This document shows, one piece after another, positions 21,338 through 33,169 of a stretch of DNA of 64,000 nt. Where the stretch lies: contig OX621240.1 in the NCBI GenBank assembly GCA_951640165.1, positions 9,560,713 to 9,624,712 of the forward strand, given 5' to 3'. The stretch comes from Pseudoips prasinana (lineage: Eukaryota; Arthropoda; Insecta; Lepidoptera; Nolidae). Below the pieces are notes generated by a model that saw only the letters and a list, made by a program, of their open reading frames with translations, ran no database searches and had not been told where the DNA came from. Positions within the stretch are counted from its first letter, which is position 1; every line of letters starts with the position of its first letter. The position numbers and the translations under genes are program-made.

Positions 21338-24292
21338 ATGTCGTTCAGTTCAGACGATGAGTCATTTCATTCTGCTATTGCATCTGATGACGATAGCTTT
21401 TGTTCGATTAAGGACACGCTTGGTGCATTTTTAAACGATAAGTTTACTGCAGATCATAAGCATTCACTGAATGTCTGTCACTTGAATGCTCAAAGCATCC
21501 CTAGTCAATATAGCGATCTACTGGAAGCGTTTTCGACATGTAATGTACATGCCGTCCTGATATCCGAGAGCTGGCTCAAACCTCACCTTCTTTCTATCTT
21601 GTATCCTCTTCCTGGTTACATTCTTATACGTAATGATCGAATAGGTAAAGGCGGTGGTGGTGTTGCCATTTACTTAAGATCCGACCTTCCGTATAGGATT
21701 GTAGCTATTTCTTCATGTACCTAATTATTCTGCCTCTGCCGAGTTTCTTTTTCTTGAGGTTTCTATCAAAATGTCCAAAACCATTATTGGTGTCGTATAC
21801 AGTCCACCCAATGTCGACTATTTCACTGATTTAGAATTGGTATTAGAATCTTTGGGTTCGGAGTATGCTCACCACATCATCATGGGAGATTTCAATACCA
21901 ACCTCCTAGCTCCAAACTCTCTCCGTTCCCGTAAACTCATAAATATAGTCGAGTCAAGTAGCTTACATGTTTTGCCATTGCAAGCTACTCACCACAATGC
22001 CTCGGGTGATGATACTTGGCTCGACTTAATCCTCACCTCCAATCCGTCTTTAGTCTCATCTTATGGGCAACGTGATGCTCCCGGATTTTCCCATCATGAC
22101 CTAATTTTCCTATCCTACATCCTTAAGCCACCCAAACCTAAACCTCAAGTGCTGCATTTGCGTTCTTTTTTTCGGATAAATGTCGAAAATCTGTGTAGGG
22201 ATGCTTCTGAGGTCAACTGGGAATTATTGTATAAGTCCGAATCGATTGACGAAAAGGTACTGTGTTTCAATCAAGCGGTTACAAAGTTATATGACACTCA
22301 CGCACCTATTAAAAAAGTTACTCTGAAGCGGCCACCGGCACCATGGATGACGAGAGGGATTATGATGGCGATGAAGCGTAGGGACTGCGCCTTTCGTAAG
22401 TTTAAACGAAACCGTTCCGACGACAATTGGAACAATTTCAAAGTTGCTAGGAATAAGTGTAATCAGATGGTACGTAATGCTAAACGCCGACATATTCATG
22501 ACAACATTTCATCTTCTTCTCCTGCCGGTATCTGGAAGTTCCTTGGGACTCTTGGTATCGGCAAATCGCGTAACTTAGACCTTCCCACCTCAATTCGACT
22601 AGATGACCTAAATACTTTTTTCTCTACCACTTCTCTTATGGATCATCAGACCAAGGCTCAGACTATCAACTTTCTAAATGGTCTAACGCGTCCTAACATT
22701 AATCCTTTTCACTTTCTCCCAGTCGATTCAAATGAGATTAAAAAGATCATCCTGTCCATTAAATCCAATGCAGTTGGCTATGATGAAATTAGCCGACGCA
22801 TGATATTACCAATCCTTGACCAACTGTTGCCTGCAATTTCCCATATCATAAATTATTCCCTTGAATCCGGCCTTTTCCCTTCCATATGGCGTTTTGCTCA
22901 TGTTCGTCCACTTCCCAAGATTTCAAACCGACACTTCCTAGTCATTATCGTCCTATCTCCATCCTTCCTTTCCTGTCTAAAGTGCTGGAGTCCTGTGTCC
23001 ACAAGCAACTATCTCATTTTGTGCTTGCCAATAACCTGATAAGCCCCTTACAATCCGGATTCCGACCAGGACACAGTACCACCACGGCGCTCCTTAAAGT
23101 GACTGGCGATATTAGAGCCGGCATGGAGGCGACCAACCTCACTGTGCTGGTGTTGATCGACTTTTCAAATGCTTTTAATACCGTCAGTCACGATATCCTC
23201 TTATCCATCCTCTCCCATCTTATGATCTCTGATGAAGCGCTGGAGTGGTTTTCCTCTTATCTTCGAGAGCGCCAGCAATCAGTTCGCCATGGCGAAGCGT
23301 CATCAAATTGGTGTAACTTAGAAACTGGTGTCCCTCAAGGCGGTATTCTCTCACCTCTCTTGTTTTCAGTATTTATAAACCTTTTAACTCGTGATCTTCA
23401 GAGTGCGTATCATCTTTATGCTGACGACCTGCAACTGTACGCCCAAGCGAGTGTCGATAGTTTGCTAGAGGCGATTAATAAGATAAATAATGACTAAGAA
23501 TTTTTAAAAACCTCGTCATATAAGTTTGGCTTAACTGTCAACCCATCAAAGTGCCAAGCAATCATAGTGGGTAGCTCAAGGATGATGTGCAAGGTAGATG
23601 TTGGCAGTTTGCCGCCTATTATCTTTGACAACTCTCCTATCCCAATTAGCCAAAAAGTCAAAGATCTCGGACTGGTAATTGACAACAACCTAAACTGGCA
23701 AAGTCACATTTCTGGGATCAGCCAGAGAATTACCTGGATTCTACGGTCATTTTATAGGCTTAGAAATTTCCTTCCATCCAGAACAAAAGTAATGCTTGTG
23801 CAGACTCTAATATTTCCCATTGTCGACTATGGTGATGTGTGCTACTTTGACCTGAATGCAGATCTTCTTAACAAACTTGACCGACTTCTGAATAACTGCA
23901 TTCGATTCGTTTTCAATCTACGTAAGTATGATCATGTATCTGCTTACCGTACCCAGTTAAACTGGTTGCCCATTCGCCAGCGAAGAAATTTGAGGGCGCT
24001 CACCACACTTTTCTCCATACTGGAATCTCCTACTGTTCCTTCTTATTTAACGCCTCACTTTCAATACCTTTCTGATAATCATAGTAAGACTCTCCGCTCT
24101 AGTCATAATCGTCTTTTACGATGTCCACCTCATAGCTCTGACTTCATTCACCGCTCTTTCTTTGTCCAATCTATACTTCTTTGGAATGAGCTTCCTGTAG
24201 GAATCAGGATGGCTAAGACTCGCTTCACGTTTAAAATGAAAGTTCGTGAGTATATTTCTAAGAAACTTCACACAGAAATGTCTCGTCAATAA
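21338..24292 (+). pseudogene. LINE ORF2 (endonuclease-reverse transcriptase), broken
   Basis: About 985 codons if continuous. Endonuclease: LNVCHLNAQSI, ISESWL, RNDRIGKGGGGVAIYLRS, then a frameshift near 21724-21771, GVVYSPP, HHIIMGDFN, SHHDLIFLSY. RT: NAVGYDEISRRMI, a frameshift near 22910, HYRPISILPFLSKVLE, FRPGHSTTTALL, LVLIDFSNAFNTVSHDILL (motif A), GVPQGGILSPLLFSVFIN (B), HLYADDLQLY (C), a nonsense codon at 23495-23497, then VKDLGLVIDNNLNW and a C-terminus FFVQSILLWNELPVGIR. Two frameshifts and one stop inactivate it. Motif wording suggests CR1/L2 relatives rather than Jockey. Confidence 0.85.
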
Positions 24293-24683
24293 TTATATTT
24301 ATTATTGTATAGTATGTTATAGTATAGTATTCATTAGATTAAAATCATATAGTATTTATTGTATAGTATCTATTATATATATTATATATACTGTTCGTAA
24401 TTATTATTAGTTTAATTATACGTATAATAAGTAAAAATACATTTTATATAACCCAAATGCACCCAAATGCCACGATCTCTCTGCACTACCCTAAGGTTGA
24501 CTGGTCGAGAATGCCTTTGGCATTAAGTCCGCCTATGTACATTTTCGCTGTACTAAAGTTTAAATAAATAAATTAGTAGAATAACTATTAAATAACTGAA
24601 TTTACATAAAAATATGTTTGATAAATTACATAGAAAATAATTGCTTCGAAATAAAAGCAACTGTCAAGACAAAACAGAATGTA

Positions 24684-24819
24684 CAGACGCCAGCACATCA
24701 AGCTACCCCAATCTGTCAAATTTCCCCAATTTTAAAGTGAACCTTATGCTTTATTGATAAAGTTGAAAATCTATAAAATTAATTGGACTGATTGGGGGAT
24801 CTGGACGTGCTGGCGTCTA
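24684..24819. mobile_element. TA-flanked palindromic MITE (family T), copy 1
   Basis: TIR cagacgccagcacatcaagc at the left and a complementary end at the right, flanked by TA on the left (24682-24683). The whole 136 bp is an imperfect palindrome. TA target choice suggests mobilisation by a Tc1/mariner transposase. Copies also at 33610, 53678 and 61039. Confidence 0.85.
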
Positions 24820-25814
24820 CTAGAAATTTCAATCCATTGTCGCTCCCCGTCAGTATATAAGCTATAAACCGTACAATAGAATACAGCGCGCATCTTCAAT
24901 TTCGTATCGGTTCAATGCACGTTGTTTGTGGATATTGAAGCGCATTGAAGTTTAGTGGAGAGACGCTTGTATTGTGTTACCTTAATGGTAAACTGAAAAT
25001 TCCATTAGTACAGAGTGGTTTCAGTTTTCCAAATTATTATGTACAATAAACTCAGTATAGGTAGAATATCATTTTTGTAACATATACAACATGCAATTAA
25101 CGCACACCCTCACACCCCAATTAGAATATTATGTTGTAATCATAATACATACAGAATTTTTAATTTAACATGTATATGCATTGTTATTTACTAAATTAGT
25201 TTCTTGGAATAAAGTTTATTTTTCTTTATTTTGTATTGAATGATGGAATTTGTATGAATACAAATAAAACTGCGATTTTAAAAGCCTTATTATTTTGACT
25301 TATGGTCCATTTCAATTTGTTTTGACTGTACAGGATTAATACAATAGACAATAATTTCCGTAGTTTTAATTATTTTGGAAAAATAAATTACCTATATTCA
25401 AAATGATATAAATCGATTCAGTAAACGATTCTGAACTATTTTCAGGGTGTGCGTTAATTAAGTTGTTGTATATAACAAAGTCGAAATAGTTACATCATTT
25501 ATAGGTTTAGAAAATTGTTACTAACAAATTTCAAACAAACAAAAATTGAAATAATTTATTTAGTATATTATTATAATCACAAGAAATCATAGCTTCATAA
25601 ATATCGACAAAACCGGGTCAATGTCTATGATTCGCCCGCAGCCGACTAGCAGAATATCTCCTAAAACATCGAAAAAAATATTTTAAGAACGGCTTCTTAA
25701 TGAAATCTCTAAAACGGATTGACTGATTAAGATGTACTTTTCGTCACGGCCCCGAGAAGTACCACGTGCATTGGATTACAAAGTAATACAAACGCCACCT
25801 CTAATAAATTAAAT
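24820..25814. other. Unassigned AT-rich region
   Basis: No coding motif and no repeat matched elsewhere in the window. Two copies of 'cgcacaccct'/'gtgcgttaat'-type words at 25097 and 25448 are the only internal similarity I see. Confidence 0.5.
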
Positions 25815-26365
25815 ACCCTGGGACATTATTTACACATGGCCATCTGATCCCAAACTAAGCAGAGCTTGTACTATGGAAACCACACATACATACTATACTA
25901 TGCAAATATATACTTATATAGATAACTAGCTGTGCCCGCGACTTCGTCCGCGTGTTTATTATTTTTTTTTTTTTTTGTAAAATAAAAGACTTTTTCTACA
26001 ATAAAAGTAGCCTAAGTTACTCCTTATTACATCAGCTACCTGCCAATAAAAGTCCTGTCAAAATCGGTCCAGCCATTTCAGAGATTAGCCGGAACAAACA
26101 GACAGACAGACAGACAAAAATTGTAAAAAATGTTATTTTGGTGTATGTACCGTATATATATTAATATTAATGTAGTAAAAACCAGTTATTTCAATATTAC
26201 AAACAGACACTCCAATTTTATTTATTTGTATAGATTTACACCCAGACTCAGGACAAACAAACATGTTCATGCACATAAATATCTGTCCCTGTTGGGAATC
26301 AAACCCACGACCTGCGGCTTGAAAGGCAGCGTATCTACCAACGACCCCAACAGGCTCTAATGACA
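25815..26365 (-). mobile_element. SINE-B copy split by a Helitron
   Basis: Head at right with B box (ggtttgattcc on minus), body, shared tail ending near 25815. The split point ...tagata/ttacaccc is continuous in other copies (tagataattacaccc), proving insertion of 25926-26234. Confidence 0.85.
25926..26234 (-). mobile_element. Non-autonomous Helitron, subfamily 1, nested in SINE-B
   Basis: On minus it starts A|TCTATACAAATAAATAAAA and ends with a hairpin (cgcggacgaagtcgcg), then ggcacagCTAG|T. It contains (GACA)n at 26100-26115. A 310-bp sister lies at 32422-32731. Confidence 0.85.
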
Positions 26366-26504
26366 GTAGACTACACCCTTCCAAACGACCGGACTGATTT
26401 TAATTATTTTTTTATTTATAATTGAACCCGTTAGGTGGCGCTGCGATAAGTTTCTTGGTTTCCTTCTATTTTGAAGGCAATACAACGTTTGCCGAAGCAA
26501 CTAG

Positions 26505-26679
26505 TCACACTAATTATACAGGCGGAAGTGTATGAGTGTGTATGTTTGTTACATCTTCACGTCTAAACGGCTGAAGCGATTTTAATAAAATTTTGTATGG
26601 AGTTAGCTAACACCCTGGATTAACACATAGGCTATAATTTATAAAGTTTGATGCGGGTAAAACCGCGGGGCACAGCTAG
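26505..26679 (+). mobile_element. Non-autonomous Helitron, subfamily 2
   Basis: 3' end gcgggtaaaaccgcggggca then cagCTAG|T. The body matches 13110-13309 and 44386-44544. The 5' end is approximate. Confidence 0.7.
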
Positions 26680-27038
26680 TTTAAAAATAAAAAGAAACCT
26701 GTGATGTGGACGGAGCGTCATTCAATTGACTCACACACGTACAGTACACTTTATATTACGATCACATACAAGGTGCTTCCGTTTTATGTGAACAATGTAT
26801 ATTATTTTATATTTTACCCAGTCTTGCTCCATTTTCCAATATTTTAATTAAGTCACGTGTTCCGGAATAAAACAGAAAGCAGTACCTACAGTCAGAAACA
26901 GAAATAGCTTTGTGGGAACAATTTTTATAAAACAAGATATTTATTTGCGTAAATATGGTAACTACAAGTCTACGAATATGTCATAATAATAGCTTAAATC
27001 TGAAAATTAACCGTTTCCGGCATACAGATATTTTCATT
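26680..27038. other. Unassigned AT-rich sequence
   Basis: I see no gene or repeat in it. Confidence 0.5.
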
Positions 27039-27181
27039 TTACAGCATTGACTTATATGTATAACTAGACACACTGTTTTGAATAAAAACTCTGTCCCAGT
27101 CCGGCTGTGCGCGAGGCGCGAGCAAATTCTCAATATGGGATTGCGCGTCTAGTAGAATACATATAGGTCAATGTTTTACAG
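27039..27181. mobile_element. Small MITE-like inverted repeat
   Basis: Left ttacagcattgacttatatg and right catataggtcaatgttttac form TIRs of ~25 bp. A further inner match is aactagac/gtctagt. The interior is gc-rich (gtgcgcgaggcgcg). Confidence 0.6.
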
Positions 27182-27339
27182 AATACATTTATATTTAAAA
27201 CAATAATTTATAAAATGTCGTAAATAAACATATCAAAGGTCATTGGGTGAAATCTAACCCAGTTAACGATAGTTTTCCTACAAAAACCAAATTAGTACTA
27301 AATTGTTAATAATATAATTAACCTACATTAAAATTTAGA

Positions 27340-27405
27340 TAGTTATTTTTTACCTTTGGGTTAGTCCTATGTCCAGCAATGGACGATATCAGGGTGTTGA
27401 TGATA
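27340..27405 (+). repeat. RTE-like 3' tail fragment
   Basis: ccagcaatggacgatatcag followed by gttgatgataata resembles other RTE-type termini (ccagcagtggacg ... ATGATG). Confidence 0.45.
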
Positions 27406-27407
27406 AT

Positions 27408-27680
27408 AACATACACACACTACTATGCAATTATTGCACAAAAAAATGTATTCGTGCGCTTTCTGGTTTATGTCCGTGGCAATCGTGTAAACCGATCTTT
27501 GAGAAGGATAAAATTATGACATTACCGTCTATGTATATATTTGAAAGTAGTAAATTGGTTAAAGAAAATCCTCAACTGTTCAGAAGAGCCCAAGAATTAT
27601 TCACTAGAAATAGTCGAGATCTAATAAATATCTATCAACCTATTACAGTGTATGCAGTTTCTTCGCTAACGCCTAAATAG
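27408..27680 (+). pseudogene. LINE ORF2 C-terminal fragment
   Basis: Reads KKCIRALSGLCPWQSCKPIF, LPSMYIFESSKLVKENPQLF, then SSLTPK and a stop. The pattern QK+.IR...GL.P..SC...F....I.T...+Y.+E is the region after RT in many arthropod non-LTR ORFs. No RT precedes it; 5' truncated. Confidence 0.55.
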
Positions 27681-29755
27681 AGAAATTAATTTCGGCAAAA
27701 GAACGACACTTGTTCGTGACAGACGAACAAAATTAAAAAATATAACCTTTATACACCTCTTCATTAAATTTACCAGGTTTTATCGAAGTGTGATATTTCA
27801 CGTCGCAATTCAGTAAAACCTGAAAACAAATAGCTGCAAAAAAAGAGAAAATCAAAATCATCAATCGTGACACACGCGCTGAATTTAAATAGCTTCCACG
27901 AATTGGGCTTTTATATTCGCGTGTAGGAAATATTTTACACATAAAAGTTGTTACAAATAAATCGAATTGACTGATTTGTTTCAGTTCCTCATGTCTCTAA
28001 AATTTCTAATAATTTTAATTTGGGTCAGTAAATATGGATACAATTCAAGTTGGATACTATTCACGACAGAATAAATGAACATAATTTACGATCACGAATA
28101 TACTATTCATGTATATAACGCTGAAGAACTTCGACGTAAAAGAGAAATCGGGGGTAGATGACGAAATAGAAGGTCGACAGACAAACTACTCGTTACTCTA
28201 CCCTCTATTTCAACACTATTGTTGTTTTTACTATATATTTGAACGAAATAAAATGAAATTATAAGCTAGAAATCAGATAAACTACAGATACACTATTTGT
28301 CCTAAAAGGCGTCCAATAATCCCTCCGCATCGCTTATGGGAAAATTGCCCAGAAGGCTGACCGCATTGCCACGCTGGATGGCAATGCTGATCCTCTGACC
28401 CAAGAATAGACCAGCCCTCTGATCATGGGAAGCGTCGTCGTTTAGCTATTCTCCGAAATATTAAATGTGCGCTTGGGCCCCATAGTCCTAAGGTAGTATA
28501 GTAAGTAATGTAATGTATATTTAGTACAAAATTAACATTCTGTAACAATTGGACACATTTACATTGTCAATTTCTACCCTCTTCTTCACCACTATTGATT
28601 TGAACTGGATCACGAATATCGAAATGTCAAACTAACGTTATTTTCTTAAAAACTATTTATAAATCTACCTTTTATAATCATTAGTTACAGTTTGACAGGT
28701 GAATAATGGAATGTCGCAGGTGGTCGCATTAATTAATGGTCATTATTATGTTGTATTTGGTTCCTAGAGTAAGTGAAATTCAATTAGGTCAGGCATTTTG
28801 ATAAGTTCACCTCTATCTAGGGTTGTGATAAAAACTATGTAACATTGATGATATAATATTATAGTAGTAAACACCTTGTAGCGGATTGTTCATGAAAGAA
28901 GAATACAGTGTTACACAAAATTGTTTACAGGTATTAACTCGAATAACCATTATTGTTATTTTTCCCGAGGTTTCGACCAACAAAACAAAAGACAATCAAT
29001 GCAACTTGATTGTCTAATAATTAATTCCCTATTAGTGCTGAGAGTAAACGAAGCCATTTATTAGGCAGTCGCCTAGCTTCGTTCTTGATCGAACTCCTCC
29101 TAAAGGGCTTAACCAATCCTATTCAAATTTGACACAGTGGTAGTGACCACAATGGTGAATTCATATATCTGAATTCATAAAAATCGCACACGCCACGGAG
29201 GGGAAATCACCTAAAAAGCCAAATGTCCCATTGAATTCCATGTAAAACAACTACTTAACTACACTCATATCAATGTTTACGAGCAGCATAATGAATCACC
29301 TTAATGCCGGTGAACCATCAGCTCCTTCCCTACATAAAGGGAAGGGACAAAAAATGTGACGTCATGCCGTATGTATGTCATTTATACATCGACTTGTCTT
29401 ACTTTAAGAAGCATTAAGAGGCTTCAAGGCTACTGCGTCATAAAATTTTGGACGGGAGACACACGATGAGAAAAAAGGCACATTGACTACTTTCTTTTTT
29501 TTCTACACAGAAATCATATATTTCGAAATACATACATACTATGGACATATTATTACACCCAGACAGAAAAACATTTAATTATCAGGCTCATGACACAAAG
29601 ATTTACATTTACATTCCAGTACCTACTGGCCCTATCGGAAGATCAGCACTGCAGAAATGCAGTACTAGCTGAGATAGGGCCATTTTTCATACCAGTACGG
29701 ATAAAATTAATAATGATTAAAATGTATAGGTACCACATTAAATGTATTTTCCGTA
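27681..29755. other. Largely unassigned 2-kb stretch
   Basis: A possibly coding relic lies at 28320-28420 (reads RIAYGKIAQKADRIATLDGN on plus, then stops) but I cannot name it. A 10-bp inverted repeat tggccctatc/gatagggcca at 29617-29682 surrounds ctgcag repeats. No intact gene. Confidence 0.4.
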
Positions 29756-30080
29756 TTTGTAATAAAATAAAATAAAATAAAAATAAAATAAAAAAGGTTT
29801 TTATTCACGTAGACTTTAAAAAAGCGCTTGTAAATAGTCAGAACATGTTTGTAGTAATATAGTTGTATACATTAGATATTATTTCTAGTAACATAGATAT
29901 TTAGGTACATATTGTATGAAAACATTTATAAAATTTATTTTATTACAGCAATGATATTTAGCTAGCTCGTATCAAGTTATTGTCAAGAGATTATGTTTAA
30001 TTATCTAGTTTAAATCTAATATTTTTACTACATATACTACATAATGAAAATAAAATTATTTCTTTCTTTCTTTCTTTCAT
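29756..30080 (+). repeat. Dispersed repeat E with microsatellite ends
   Basis: Begins after an (AAAAT)n run with tttttattcacgtagacttt, includes gcgcttgtaaatagtcagaa, and is followed by (CTTT)n at 30060-30078. Copies at 36160 and, inverted, 31215-31755. Confidence 0.7.
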
Positions 30081-30542
30081 TTATCCTGGCTGGGGATCGA
30101 ACTCACGACCTCAGGCTTAGCAGTCACTAACCACTAGACCGACAGTACAGTGTAGTGTGTTAAAAATCAAAATATATATATATTTGTACTTCACGAGTGT
30201 AATGAATCTGTGCATGTTGTGACACCTTAATAAACTGTGGATTTGATTTTAATTTTTAAGTATTGTATATATTGTAACAGTTACTGGTTATCTGAAATAA
30301 ATAGATTAAGTCGGGGATTTTCGACGGTTAAGTACCTAACTGCATTTATGTCGCATCATTATAATCTTAGTCATAATTAATGCTAATTCGAAATGACCCA
30401 CAAACAAGGAAGGGCGGTGCATAGTGCAGCTGTACTCTACTAAAACAAAACAATAACATTTCTAAGAGCTCATGATTCATTAGAAAACTTCATCGTACAT
30501 ACATACATCATAAAATTATTACAACAACATAATTAATAAAGT

Positions 30543-31150
30543 AATAAATATCTCGGGACAACTAACACACTAGCATCCCAACCAAGGCAGAGCCTGTAAT
30601 AATAATAATTTCTTCTAGCCGAATTTCGGCCACGGCGGCCAGTCTCAACAGAGATTAGCCATCTGCGCGGGACATATTATAGTGCTCAAGTGTGTGCGCA
30701 AACACAGGAGCACTTTCTATTCCATCACTCTCATGATCCGATGGGACGCCTAGGCGACACGACCGGAAAGAGGTCAGGTACAGGACCGACAGCTTTACGT
30801 GCTCTCCGAGGCACGGGGGTATGATACCGCCAACTCCCAGACTTCAGGCTGATGTTGAGAAATTTTTCTTTTTACAGAAATGTCCCAAAATCACTTTTTA
30901 GGCCGACCCGGGATTTGAACCCAGGACCTCGTTCTCTGCGGGTGAACACGCTACCGCTAGACCTAGTCAGAGCCTGTACTATGATAACCAGACAACTGAT
31001 AAACATATTTTTACGTACAAATTTCTAAAGATTACATGTTATCGATAAATTACCTACACCCAGAAACTGAGTAAAGATTTGTCCGGGATGGGAATCGAAC
31101 CCACCAACTTTGACTTAGCATTTATGGACACTACCATCAGACTGTTTATA
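30543..31150 (-). mobile_element. SINE-B copy interrupted by SINE-C
   Basis: The tail starts at 30543 (aatatctcgggaca) and the head lies near 31085-31150 (gggaatcgaaccca on plus). Diverged from other SINE-B copies. Interrupted at 30599-30967. Confidence 0.65.
30599..30967 (-). mobile_element. SINE-C, full length, with target-site duplication
   Basis: The (ATT)n tail is at the left and the tRNA-like head at the right (gggatttgaacccaggacct on plus). It is flanked by an 11-bp direct repeat cagagcctgta (30588-30598 and 30968-30978), the hallmark of LINE-mediated SINE insertion. Confidence 0.9.
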
Positions 31151-31214
31151 TATAAACTAAGGCCAGTTTATAATCATAATATACAGGGTTTTAGATAATT
31201 ATCAGACAATATGT

Positions 31215-31755
31215 AGTAAAAATATAGCTAAAACTTTAAATTTCGATAATTAAACCTATACATGATCTCTTTGACAATAACTTAATATAAGTTAGCTAAA
31301 TATCATTGCTATTATAAAATAAATCATATTGTAAATGTTTTCATACAATCCGTGTACCTAAATATCTATATTACTACAAAAAAAGGAAAAAGGTATGCTG
31401 AGATGGTTTGGCCATTTAGAAAGGATGAATGAAAGAAGATTGACAAAAAAGTATACCTGGCCTGTGTGAATGGTACAACCGGAAGGGGAAGACCTCCTAG
31501 AACATTCTCTGATCAAATCGGAGACGTACGCAAGAAAGGTCAGGTCAGAAGTACCCTAAACCGGCGAGCATGTATGGTGAATATAATGTCAGTAAACGAA
31601 GCAAAAGAGGTGTGCAAGGATCGTGACAAGTGGAAGTCCGTTGTCTCTGCCTACCCCTCTGGGAGACAGGCGTGAGTCTATGTATGTATATTACTACAAA
31701 CTTGTCCTGACTATTTACAAGCTATTTTTTTAAAGTCTACGTTATCGTTTTAACC
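31215..31755 (-). repeat. Repeat E copy, interrupted
   Basis: Reverse complement of the 29756 copy (gtacctaaatatctatatta; tgactatttacaagc). Split by the retroelement fragment at 31381-31686. Confidence 0.75.
31381..31686 (+). pseudogene. LINE 3' fragment with 14-bp target-site duplication
   Basis: Frame: [18 protein letters not shown], then [39 protein letters not shown] and a stop. The pattern RWFGH..RM...RL and GRGRP is typical of RTE-like LINE C-termini. The direct repeat tatattactacaaa flanks it exactly (31367-31380 and 31687-31700), so this 306-bp piece is itself the product of one truncated retrotransposition. Confidence 0.85.
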
Positions 31756-32149
31756 TATTTAATTTATTTATTAGTATTCATCGTCCACTGATTATTCAGA
31801 ATCATTACTAGAATAAAATTACGATGTATACAATTAAACGTCCACAAAAATATAGTTTGTTTGTTTTAGATCAGTTCAATGATTCTAAGAATAAGTGAGA
31901 TTTCTTTAAGACAATGTCATTACCCAAGTTTTTTGAAGTATCTTTACCCACGCTTACTTGGGGAGTAAGGAGGTGCGTGCCGGGAGTGTTACGAAAGTGT
32001 GATCAGGCGAGGCGAACGGAAGTTGAGAGAGAGGTATAAGCTAGTGAAATTAGAAAGAGATAGAGTTATGTTTCGTATATTACTAAAGGGGCAAGAGAGG
32101 GAGGAGCGAGCACAATTTTTTTTATTAACTTGTAACATGAAAGTAACCG
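31756..32149. other. Unassigned sequence
   Basis: The purine-rich frame around 32000-32130 (RGERKLRERYKLVKLERDRV) has no known motif and runs into RTE sequence. Possibly upstream RTE-related or unrelated DNA. Confidence 0.4.
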
Positions 32150-32390
32150 ACACCGACATAGCCCGAAGAATTGCCAAGCTGAAGTGCCGGCCGCTGGGGC
32201 AGAAAGGTTCTCATGTGACGACCGCGAACCGGAAGTGCGTGGCCCCCAACAAGATGGACCGATGATCTTGTGAGGGTCGCTGGAAGTCGCTGGATGCGGT
32301 TAGCGCAAGTCCGGCAATTGTGGAGTTCTTTGGGGAACGCCTTTGTCCAGCAGTGGGCGTCTTTCGGCTGATATGATGATGTTATTACCC
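32150..32390 (+). pseudogene. RTE-clade LINE 3' fragment with internal deletion
   Basis: Reads TDIARRIAKLK, then a deletion/frameshift, then the sequence corresponding to WTDDLVRVAGSRWMR and QLWSSL, ending gtctttcggctgatatgatg. Confidence 0.75.
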
Positions 32391-32421
32391 AAAAAAAGAT
32401 CCTTACGAAAATTATATTATA

Positions 32422-32731
32422 CTAGCTGTGCCCGCGACTTCGCCGCGTGTTAATTAGTTTATTTCGTTTGTCTTTTTAAATAAAAGACTTTTCTAAAATA
32501 AAAGTAGCCTAAGTTACTCCTTATTACATCAGCCACCTGCCAATAAAAGTCCCGTCAAAATCGGTCCCGTCATTTCAGAGATAAGCCGGAACAAACAGAC
32601 AGACAGACAGACAAAAATTGTAAAAAATATTATTTTGGTGTATGTACCGAATATATATTCATATTAATGTAGTAAAAACCGGTTATTTCAATATTACAAA
32701 CAGACACTCCAATTTTATTTATTTGTATAGA
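32422..32731 (-). mobile_element. Non-autonomous Helitron, subfamily 1
   Basis: Sister of 25926-26234: CTAG at 32422-32425 next to the hairpin (gcccgcgacttcgccgcg), opposite end gtatagA|T. 310 bp, with (GACA)n. Confidence 0.85.
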
Positions 32732-32734
32732 TAG

Positions 32735-33169
32735 ATTTCTGCGTACACATAATTGCTTACATTTTGTATTTCCATAAATGTAATTGATATTTTCTCATCG
32801 ATGTTAAAACTATCTGGCTAAGAACTGTTCCGTCAAGTTGTCACAAGGTGATTTCTTACAAGATAAACGCTGCGCAAGAGTCTCCGCGCGCCGTACACGC
32901 GGCAATTTCGTTAATGCCATTTTAATCGGCATGTAATTACGTCTCATTGGGGACACGTTACATGACAACACACAAATTACACCTGTTTCCAAGAAATTCA
33001 GTAAAAAAATACTTCTCAGTAACCAATTATGTGTTTATGATACTCCGTCGTTTCAAATGATCGTCGTAAAACGTCGTAAAATTAGTCGAAGTTAAATATA
33101 ATAATTACTATTTTAATGAACATATAACTGACTTCCACTTTTGTTTATAAAGTCTAAGGTTATATATAA
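32735..33169. other. Unassigned AT-rich sequence
   Basis: No gene or repeat identified. Confidence 0.5.

Larger units (their letters stand above)
19900..24577 (+). mobile_element. CR1/L2-group LINE, nearly full length, decayed
   Basis: Two-ORF layout: ORF1 19948-20678, a ~660-bp spacer, ORF2 21338-24292, then a 3' UTR with a short hairpin (atgcctttggcatt, 24511-24524) and an (AAAT)n tail at about 24562-24575. The 5' end is not defined. ORF1 and ORF2 both carry lesions. Confidence 0.8.

Noticed and set aside
27733..27942. Minus-strand frame resembling a signal-anchor protein
   Set aside because: Hydrophobic stretch only; no start context, homologous motif or repeat support.
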